Positions 1 through 5,204 of a DNA stretch of 9,292 bases are shown here, piece by piece. Position numbers and translations under genes: made by a program. Source of the DNA: CAIKKV01 sp044346855 (lineage in GTDB: Bacteria; Verrucomicrobiota; Kiritimatiellia; CAIKKV01); assembly GCA_044346855.1 (NCBI GenBank), contig JBIIYJ010000218.1, forward strand, positions 1-9,292, read 5' to 3'. How positions within the stretch are numbered: the stretch's first letter is position 1; each line of letters begins with the position of its first letter. The notes under the pieces were generated by a model. That model saw only the letters and a program-made list of their open reading frames with translations. It was not told the origin of the DNA and made no database searches.

Positions 1-2
1 TG

Positions 3-38
3 TTGCAAGAACTGGCCCATGATGTGCGAGCGGTGTAG
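3..38 (+). CDS. possible C-terminal tail of an upstream gene (partial)
   Basis: Twelve codons are open from the window edge to a TAG at 36-38 and would read LQELAHDVRAV. The stop is directly followed by a strong hairpin at 39-58, the usual arrangement at a gene end, and that is the only support. The stretch is far too short to assign a family, and the frame could be fortuitous. It would be the 5'-truncated end of a gene transcribed toward the operon. Confidence 0.3.
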   Translation: MQELAHDVRAV

Positions 39-58
39 GGGCTTCGCTTGCGAAGCCC
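39..58. repeat. perfect 8-bp stem hairpin, REP-like or terminator-like
   Basis: GGGCTTCG (39-46) and CGAAGCCC (51-58) are perfect reverse complements around a CTTG loop. The hairpin lies immediately after the TAG at 36-38. No T-run follows, so a classical intrinsic terminator is not supported. It could still stop or stabilise the upstream transcript. With the second hairpin at 78-94 it could equally be part of a dispersed extragenic palindromic repeat. Confidence 0.5.
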
Positions 59-77
59 GCCGAGTGGAAGCGCCGGA

Positions 78-94
78 CTTGCGGGCGCCGCAAG
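78..94. repeat. second perfect hairpin, 7-bp stem
   Basis: CTTGCGG (78-84) and CCGCAAG (88-94) are perfect reverse complements around a 3-nt loop. This is the second compact GC-rich palindrome within 60 bp. The octamer GCTTCGCT from the first hairpin region (41-48) recurs at 103-110. Paired hairpins in a gene-free stretch resemble REP/BIME elements, but copy number elsewhere in the genome cannot be seen from here. Confidence 0.45.
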
Positions 95-110
95 CAGCTA
101 CAGCTTCGCT

Positions 111-252
111 ATCGCTATGCGAGATTAAACAGACAAAACATCTGTAAATCGCCATCATCGAAAGAGTTATAAAAACGAGAAAACGCTTTAAATAGTTCAA
201 ATAGCTGGCATACTGGACGATGTAGAACATCTGTTTATGAAGGGGATTGGTG
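111..252 (+). promoter_or_regulatory. AT-rich upstream region with operator-like repeats
   Basis: This stretch is markedly more AT-rich than the rest of the window and precedes the regulator remnant. The 9-mer AACATCTGT occurs twice, at 137-145 and 226-234. Each copy is part of a small palindrome: ACAGA-N7-TCTGT at 129-145 and GATGT-AGA-ACATC at 219-231. Such paired sites suit autoregulation by a GntR/LacI-type protein. A weak sigma70-like pair, TTTAAA at 187-192 and CATACT at 209-214 with a 16-nt spacer, is possible but unconvincing. The ribosome-binding site AAGGGG at 240-245 serves the ATG at 253. Confidence 0.4.
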
Positions 253-473
253 ATGGCCCGTCCAGTGAAATTCACCAGTGTGGCGGCGCAGATTCAGGCG
301 CGGATTGACGCCGGCGCGTTCGTGCCCGGGGAATCGTTGCCCGTCGAGCAGGCCCTGGCGGAGCAGTTCGGGGTGAACCGGCTGACGTTGCGGATACCGC
401 GACGACGCGGGTCGTGCGGGTGGATCCTGAACTGGTGATCCGGAAGTCCACGGGGCGGGCCACGGTTATGTAA
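253..473 (+). pseudogene. GntR/LacI-type transcriptional regulator, internally deleted remnant
   Basis: The ATG at 253 has AAGGGG seven bases upstream and begins a clear GntR-family winged-helix start. An amphipathic first helix (residues 8-20) is followed by a GxFxPGExLP turn (residues 21-30) and a helix-turn-helix ending in LAEQFGVNRLTLR (residues 35-47). At about position 392 homology stops and the frame runs out at a TGA (436-438). In another frame, from 393, the sequence reads on to TAA at 471-473 and contains VDPELVIRKSTG, which resembles the P-x-L-V-x-R-x-S-T ending of LacI-family sensor domains. An intact GntR-HTH plus LacI-sensor repressor has roughly 340-370 residues, so nearly all of the effector-binding domain is missing. 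I infer an internal deletion that also shifted the frame. A simple base-call error could not explain the missing length. The product, if made, would be a 61-residue half DNA-binding domain. Confidence 0.68.
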
Positions 474-505
474 ACATGAACGACGGGCGTCAATAAGGAG
501 AGGCC

Positions 506-541
506 ATGAGGTTCTTGCATCGCCGGGTTCTGTCATTCTAA
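506..541 (+). CDS. 11-codon mini-ORF with strong Shine-Dalgarno
   Basis: AAGGAG at 495-500 sits five bases before an ATG at 506. This is the best ribosome-binding site in the leader, yet the frame closes after 11 codons (MRFLHRRVLSF, TAA at 539-541). The sequence looks like the basic opening of a signal peptide. It is not in frame with the 942-aa gene that begins 26 bases after the stop. It may be a leader peptide that couples translation to the next gene, or the stub of a deleted secreted-protein gene, like the broken regulator just upstream. No function can be assigned. Confidence 0.35.
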   Translation: MRFLHRRVLSF

Positions 542-553
542 TTCGGTAATGAC
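532..553. promoter_or_regulatory. inverted repeat between mini-ORF and main CDS
   Basis: GTCATT (532-537) and AATGAC (548-553) are perfect complements around a 10-nt loop. The element overlaps the stop codon of the mini-ORF and ends just before the ribosome-binding site GAGGGGA (557-563) of the next gene. It could be an operator half-site pair or an RNA hairpin affected by ribosomes on the mini-ORF. Six-base arms are short enough to occur by chance. Confidence 0.25.
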
Positions 554-567
554 CGCGAGGGGACGCG

Positions 568-3396
568 ATGATGGACACAATTAAACGGATCGTTTGGATC
601 GGCATGTGCCTGCCCGTGGCGGTCGTGGCGGCGCGGGCGGAGATGGCGCTGCCGGTGCCCGCGCCATGGGCGATTCAGGCCTCGATCGGTGCGGCCGGCC
701 GACCTCTTCCCCTGGCTGGCTCCTGGAATGCGGAGGCGTGGGGGCCGGGGCTCATGACGAACCTGCTGGATCAGGGGCATCATGTCCTGATCACCTTCAC
801 GGATCCCAGCTTCCGGGCGGAATATACCTCGTTCGCGAAAGACGGACGGCAAAAGGAGATCCAGGCGCAGAAGACGGCCGATCTGATGGAAAACTATTAC
901 CGGCCGGGGCTGGAATACGCCCGGAAGCACCGGCTTCCGATCGCCATCCGCGGCTGGAACTGGGCGGCCAATGTGACCGCCTTCCAGGAGCGGCGCATCA
1001 CAATGGGCAAGGAGGTGATTCCCGACGAGAAACGCGCCAATGTTCTGATCAACGGGACGATCCAGAAGCAGACGGATCCGTTCGGTCCGATCGACGCCTG
1101 GAAGGAGTGGGGGTCATTCTGGTTCGGAAACGCGCTGATCAAGGAGATCCAGGCGATCTACCCGGATCCGCCAATGGTGATCTTCCTCAACAACAACGAG
1201 GCGGGGGAGTTGCACGGCTTGGAAGGGGTTGAGAAGCTCGATCGGTTTGTCGCCAAATATGGTACAAACCAAACGGGCAAGGCCTTCATGGGCAAGGCGG
1301 TCAACGAGGGTTACGACGCGCGCTACGCGGCCTTGTTCGCGGCGGCGAAGGAGGCGCTGGTGGCGCCGGCCTGGAAGACGAACGTCCGGTTCGTGGCCTA
1401 CAACACCCTGGCGGGAACCGCCTATATCGGCAACGGCGGGCCGAAAAACGGGCTCGATTTCGACGCGGACAAGGGGTGGCTCCACTGGCGGCGCTACGAC
1501 GGCAGCATGCCGGAGCTGTACGACAACGACTGGCAGCCCGGGAAAGGCGACGCCACTCCGAACGGCATGCAGGCCGAGGCCGGAAACCTTTATTCCATGC
1601 AAGCCCGGGTCTTCGCGGAGCGGCCCGATTTTCTATGGACCACGATTTTCTGGGACGGCGCCACCCCGGCGGACGTTTTTCGCGGCCGGCGGGCCACCTC
1701 CAAGCCGTTCCGCTATATCGCCAACGGAAATCGCTGGACCTTCGAGCGGTATGAGGGCTGGGTCCAGTTCTGCCTATGGGCCACCCGCCCCCGGCTGGGG
1801 TTCGAGTTTCGCGGCGGCGAGCCCCTGGACGCCATTCATCGCGGAACCTGGCTCGCGCTGCTGAACAGCGTGGATCGTCCCTGGACCAACGAGGTGTTAA
1901 GGGAGTTCTGGCGATACGGTGATCTGGTTGCCAACACCAACGAGGCGCCGTGGTCGAACGACATCCCCGAAGAGGCGCCCGCCTGGCTGAAGAGCCTGAA
2001 CCGGTGGTACATTCTGACCTGCGACGCCAATCCGCCGCGGGAGACTTGGACGCCACAGACTCGCCTGGCCGTTTTCGCGGAGGCGCTTGTGCTGGGTCAG
2101 GCGCCCTCGCGGCGGTGGCTGGTCTATGCGCATGCCCCCCTGGGCGGCGTCTCGGATGCGGGCGTGCTGGTGCCCGGATATGGCACGGTCAGGCTCCCAT
2201 TGGTCCCCGGGAGCGGGTCGTTCTATCTGCTCACGGAAGCGGACCGTTCGCTGAAACCCGTGCTGACCGGCGGCCCCGAGGAGCTCTCCCTTTCCGTCGT
2301 GACTGACCCGAAGGCCGGCTGGCCGCTTTCCAAATGGTTCAAGCCGGGGCAGTCCGTGCCTTTCAAGGTCAAGGCCGCGCTGGCGCCGGGCCGGGCGTTC
2401 ACGGGGTTCTCCTGGTCGTTCGGCGACGGCGCCACACAGGAGGTTGGAACGGCGGAGGGCATGGCGCACGCGTATGCAAAACCGGGAATTTACCTGGTAA
2501 CAGTCAACGGCCTGATTGGAAAGGAAACGGCTTTGAGCGGTCAGGCGGTCGCCTATGTCGGCGAGGCTCCCGCGGAGTCGGTGGTCTATGACCTTCCGCT
2601 CGACGGGGGACCGGCCTGGGAAGGGCCCTGGGACGGGACCGGAAGCGACGGCCTGACGCTGGCGACCTACCGATTCGCTCCCAACCGGGGGTCCGGTCAG
2701 CCCGCGGTCATCACGGGCGGCCGTTTTGTGGAGGATTCCGAGCGGGGTACGGTTTACGAAATCACGGACGACGCGGGCGGGATCTGGCTCAAGCGCGACA
2801 AGTCCACTGTCATGACCGGCAAGGAGGGGGCGTCGAACCGGACGGTCTCCCTCTGGTTCAAGGCGGAAAGGGTTGACCACCGCCAGGTCCTGTTTGCATC
2901 CGGAATCGGCTCCGTCGGCATGAACATCTACTTGGACAAGGGGCAACTGTTCGCGGGCAGCTGGGCCACCGCGGACGGCGTCTACGGGGACCAGGATCCG
3001 ATATATGGGTACAAGTGGAAAGGCGACTGGATCCGGACCGGGCCGATTGAGACTGGCCGCTGGTACCAGGTGACCTGGGTGCTGAAGGACGGCGCGAACA
3101 AGGTCGAACCGGACAGGCAGGCGCTGTTTGTTGACGGCCGGGAGGTCGGGCGCGCCCCCGGCGCCAGCATTCCGGTGGAGTACGTGCCGCCCCGGGTGGG
3201 CCGCGGCCGGATGGGCGGAGAGGACCTTCATCCGTTGACCCGGTTCCACGACCAGGAGGAGCAGGCTGCGCTCAAGCCGAACGCCCGCATCCCGGTCATG
3301 CCGGCCTTCCGCGGGCGGCTTGACGATTTCCGGTTCATCAATGCGGCCGTTTCCGATGTCGCGTTGCGCATGAAGGACCCTGCGCATGACCACTAA
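568..3396 (+). CDS. secreted PKD/LamG-domain protein with unassigned N-terminal, possibly glycosidase-like, module
   Basis: A 942-aa protein. GAGGGGA at 557-563 fits the ATG at 568 or, with better spacing, the next codon ATG at 571. Residues 3-24 form a signal peptide (a K/R pair, a hydrophobic core, then ARA before E25), so it is exported. Residues ~25-575 match no family I recognise. They contain IFLNNNEAGEL with E211 and, later, FLWTTIFWDG (residues 355-364). A loop-end N-E and a late Trp-bearing strand recall clan GH-A TIM barrels, but this is a guess. Residues ~580-665 are a PKD domain with the core WSFGDGA (616-622) and the HAYAKPGIYLVTV strand. Residues ~755-930 look like a LamG/concanavalin-type domain, with TVSLWFKAE, W-Y-Q-V-T-W and ALFVDGREVG. 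PKD and LamG modules commonly aid polysaccharide or surface binding. I infer a secreted glycan-binding or glycan-cleaving enzyme. The stop overlaps the next start by 11 bp. Confidence 0.8.
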   Translation: MMDTIKRIVWIGMCLPVAVVAARAEMALPVPAPWAIQASIGAAGRPLPLAGSWNAEAWGPGLMTNLLDQGHHVLITFTDPSFRAEYTSFAKDGRQKEIQAQKTADLMENYYRPGLEYARKHRLPIAIRGWNWAANVTAFQERRITMGKEVIPDEKRANVLINGTIQKQTDPFGPIDAWKEWGSFWFGNALIKEIQAIYPDPPMVIFLNNNEAGELHGLEGVEKLDRFVAKYGTNQTGKAFMGKAVNEGYDARYAALFAAAKEALVAPAWKTNVRFVAYNTLAGTAYIGNGGPKNGLDFDADKGWLHWRRYDGSMPELYDNDWQPGKGDATPNGMQAEAGNLYSMQARVFAERPDFLWTTIFWDGATPADVFRGRRATSKPFRYIANGNRWTFERYEGWVQFCLWATRPRLGFEFRGGEPLDAIHRGTWLALLNSVDRPWTNEVLREFWRYGDLVANTNEAPWSNDIPEEAPAWLKSLNRWYILTCDANPPRETWTPQTRLAVFAEALVLGQAPSRRWLVYAHAPLGGVSDAGVLVPGYGTVRLPLVPGSGSFYLLTEADRSLKPVLTGGPEELSLSVVTDPKAGWPLSKWFKPGQSVPFKVKAALAPGRAFTGFSWSFGDGATQEVGTAEGMAHAYAKPGIYLVTVNGLIGKETALSGQAVAYVGEAPAESVVYDLPLDGGPAWEGPWDGTGSDGLTLATYRFAPNRGSGQPAVITGGRFVEDSERGTVYEITDDAGGIWLKRDKSTVMTGKEGASNRTVSLWFKAERVDHRQVLFASGIGSVGMNIYLDKGQLFAGSWATADGVYGDQDPIYGYKWKGDWIRTGPIETGRWYQVTWVLKDGANKVEPDRQALFVDGREVGRAPGASIPVEYVPPRVGRGRMGGEDLHPLTRFHDQEEQAALKPNARIPVMPAFRGRLDDFRFINAAVSDVALRMKDPAHDH

Positions 3397-3628
3397 ACCC
3401 AACATCATTTTGATCAATTGTGACGACCTCGGCTACGGCGACCTGGGCTGCTATGGGTCAACCGTCAACAAGACGCCCGTGCTCGACAAGATGGCTGTCG
3501 AGGGACTGCGGTTTACCGATTTTTACCAGGCCTTTGTCAATAAGATCGATGAAGCGCTGGGCGAAGCGATGGAAACGCAGTCATGGCTGGATAACGCCCG
3601 CGATTGCGGCTACATTGAGGAATTATGA
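3386..3628 (+). pseudogene. truncated sulfatase N-terminus fused to foreign C-terminal segment
   Basis: An 80-codon frame starting at ATG 3386 with AAGGA at 3373-3377. Residues 5-49 are an unmistakable S1 sulfatase start: PNIILINCDDLGYGDLGCYG with metal-binding-type D13/D14, then TPVLDKMAVEGLRFTDFYQA. Where the formylglycine motif (C-x-P-S-R) should follow within about 5-10 residues, the sequence changes to an unrelated helical segment and ends at TGA 3626-3628. An active sulfatase needs ~450-550 residues and the modified Cys, so this cannot be functional. The next gene carries its own copy of the same N-terminal strand, so the two are not one split gene. The open frame still couples translation from the 942-aa gene (11-bp overlap) to the next sulfatase (ATGA overlap), which may be why it persists. 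Confidence 0.8.
3530..3628 (+). pseudogene. fragment resembling a four-helix-bundle / 23S rRNA intervening-sequence protein
   Basis: Residues ~50-80 of the chimeric frame read FVNKIDEALGEAMETQSWL, then a D-N-A-R-D-C-G-Y-I-E-E-L ending. This spacing (F-x-x-K-I at the start of a helix, E-x-x-E-T-x-x-W-L, then CGYI) matches my memory of the third-helix region of small four-helix-bundle proteins, the family named after 23S rRNA intervening-sequence proteins. Only about a quarter of the usual ~110-130 residues is present, with both the N-terminal helices and the last helix lost. It is joined in frame to the sulfatase stub and is followed three bases later by a heptamer repeat. The assignment rests on a short stretch recalled by eye. 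Confidence 0.5.
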
Positions 3629-5196
3629 CACCATTCACCACTCACCATTCACCACTCACCATTCACTCTTCGCAATCCATTAAGCTTAACGTACTCTTCG
3701 TAGTCTCGGACCAGCACCTGGCGACCTGTGCCGGCCACGAAGGGCATCCGCAGGCCATCACGCCGCACATGGATCGGCTGGCCCGCGAAGGTGTTTCCTT
3801 TTCGAGCGCCTACACCCAGAACCCGATCTGCACGCCGAGCCGCCTCAGCCTCTTTTCGGGCCAGTATTGCCATAACCACGGCTATTACGGCTTGTCCGGG
3901 CCCAGCCCCGAGCATCTTCCGGGTTTTCTGGGACATTTCCGGGCGCACGGGTACCGCACGGCCGGCATCGGCAAACTGCATCTGCCTAATGATCCGGAAG
4001 ACTGGCTGAAGAGTCAGGTGGATCTTTATGATGAGTGCTATGACTACGGCGGGAAGTTCGCCTGCGGCGGGTCGGCCTATTTCCAGTATCTGGAGCGGCT
4101 GGGGCTTCGCGATCTCGAGGATAGCATCCGCCTGCCGGAGTTTCCTGGCGCGCAGCAGGACGAGAGCCGGCCGTCGAAGCTGCCCTACGAGCATTGCGTG
4201 GAAAGCTGGTGCGTGAGGGAGGCCGTCAGCTTCATGACCGACGCGCAAGCGGCCGGCAAGCCGTTCTGCCTGGAGGTGTCGCTGCCCCGGCCGCATCAAT
4301 GCTATACGCCCGACAAGCGCTTCTGGGACCTGTATCCCGACGACCTCGCGCTGCCGCCCACGATCAACCAGGATCCATCCGGCCGGCCGCCTCACTTCAG
4401 GGCAGCCGTCGAGCGGGCGATAAACGCGACAGGTCTGATTGAGCCCAAGGGGTTCGAGAATGTCCGGCGCCGCGTCTGGCGCGGCTACCTCGCCTGCATC
4501 ACCCAGGTGGACGACGCCCTGGGGCAGTTGCTGGATTACCTCGACAAGTCCGGCCTTGCTCATAACACCATCGTGATCTACGGCAGCGACCACGGCGCCT
4601 ATTCCGGCTCGCACGGGATTCCCGAGAAGGCTCCCGGCATCTGTTCCGAATCGGTCTGCCGCGTGCCCTATCTCTGGCGGGTCCCCGGGGTCGCCAGGGC
4701 CGGACACGCCAGCCGCCAACTTGTGGAGAACGTCGATCTCGCCCCGACCGTCACGGCCTTGTGCGGCCTGCCGCCCATGGAAACCGTTGACGGCAAGGAT
4801 CTCACCGCGCTGCTGAAAGGGGGCGACAAGCCCGTGCGCGAGGTGGCCGTGACGGAGAATCCCTGGAGCAAGTCCATCCGCTGGGGCGACTGGCGGTTCG
4901 TGCACTATCAGCCGGAGATGTTCGGCGGGCAGGAGGTCGGGGAGTTGTACAATCTGCGCGACGATCCGGACGAGACGCGGAACCGGTTCTCCGATCCGGC
5001 CTGCCGCGAGATCGTGGCGGAGGGGCGGAAGCGGCTTCTGGAGTGGCTGATAGGCACGACGCGCGTGGCTACGGTCTGGCCGGCCATCGACTGGTCGAAG
5101 GTGCCGTACGATTACCGCACGGCCGCGGACGGCAAGGAATCCAACACCGCCGGCCCGGCGTATCGGGCGGCCCGGAATCAACTTCATTACCTGTGA
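3625..5196 (+). CDS. S1-family sulfatase (formylglycine-dependent), with a repeat-encoded N-terminus
   Basis: A 523-aa hydrolase of sulfate esters, probably on a sugar. Conserved family homology runs from residue 21: LNVLFVVSDQH (D29/Q30, metal site), ICTPSR with C69 as the residue matured to formylglycine, IGKLHL (K117), PRPHQ, and IYGSDHG (D322/H323). The length suits the family. Residues 1-20 are encoded by the heptamer tract and are not sulfatase-like. No other ATG, GTG or TTG lies in frame between 3625 and the first conserved strand, so ATG 3625 is chosen. It overlaps the upstream TGA (ATGA) and uses GAGGA at 3617-3621, with tight 3-nt spacing, which lies inside the upstream remnant. No signal peptide is visible, so a cytoplasmic site is inferred. 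The SDQ rather than DD metal motif groups it with the choline-/glucosamine-sulfatase-like branch. The substrate is unknown. Confidence 0.9.
   Translation: MTPFTTHHSPLTIHSSQSIKLNVLFVVSDQHLATCAGHEGHPQAITPHMDRLAREGVSFSSAYTQNPICTPSRLSLFSGQYCHNHGYYGLSGPSPEHLPGFLGHFRAHGYRTAGIGKLHLPNDPEDWLKSQVDLYDECYDYGGKFACGGSAYFQYLERLGLRDLEDSIRLPEFPGAQQDESRPSKLPYEHCVESWCVREAVSFMTDAQAAGKPFCLEVSLPRPHQCYTPDKRFWDLYPDDLALPPTINQDPSGRPPHFRAAVERAINATGLIEPKGFENVRRRVWRGYLACITQVDDALGQLLDYLDKSGLAHNTIVIYGSDHGAYSGSHGIPEKAPGICSESVCRVPYLWRVPGVARAGHASRQLVENVDLAPTVTALCGLPPMETVDGKDLTALLKGGDKPVREVAVTENPWSKSIRWGDWRFVHYQPEMFGGQEVGELYNLRDDPDETRNRFSDPACREIVAEGRKRLLEWLIGTTRVATVWPAIDWSKVPYDYRTAADGKESNTAGPAYRAARNQLHYL
3631..3665. repeat. 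five tandem CCAYTCA heptamers
   Basis: CCATTCA and CCACTCA alternate five times without an error, forming a 14-bp unit in about 2.5 copies. A degenerate TCACTCTTCGC tail follows. The tract is unlike the GC-rich codon usage around it. It sits exactly between the end of the four-helix-bundle-like fragment and the conserved part of the next sulfatase. In frame it encodes a His/Ser/Thr-rich peptide (TTHHSPLTIHSS). Short tandem heptamers of this kind are prone to slippage and recombination. Confidence 0.85.
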
Positions 5197-5204
5197 GACC
5201 CCGC

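Noticed and set aside
39..58. Classical rho-independent terminator.
   Set aside because: The stem is strong but no T-tract follows on either strand.
253..438. A genuine short GntR-like protein of ~61 residues.
   Set aside because: The helix-turn-helix lacks its wing, and the tail after residue 47 is out-of-frame read-through of a recognisable LacI-type C-terminus.
3631..3665. CRISPR-like repeat array.
   Set aside because: The units are 7 bp and contiguous, with no spacers.
3386..5196. One sulfatase gene split by a frameshift.
   Set aside because: The conserved first strand and metal motif occur twice (NCDDLG and VSDQH), so these are two different N-termini, not one interrupted gene.
5043..5204. 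A longer N-terminus for the sulfatase-rhamnosidase from an ATG at 5043.
   Set aside because: It would overlap the end of the previous sulfatase by ~150 bp in another frame and adds no signal peptide or conserved residues. The core fold begins right after ATG 5205.
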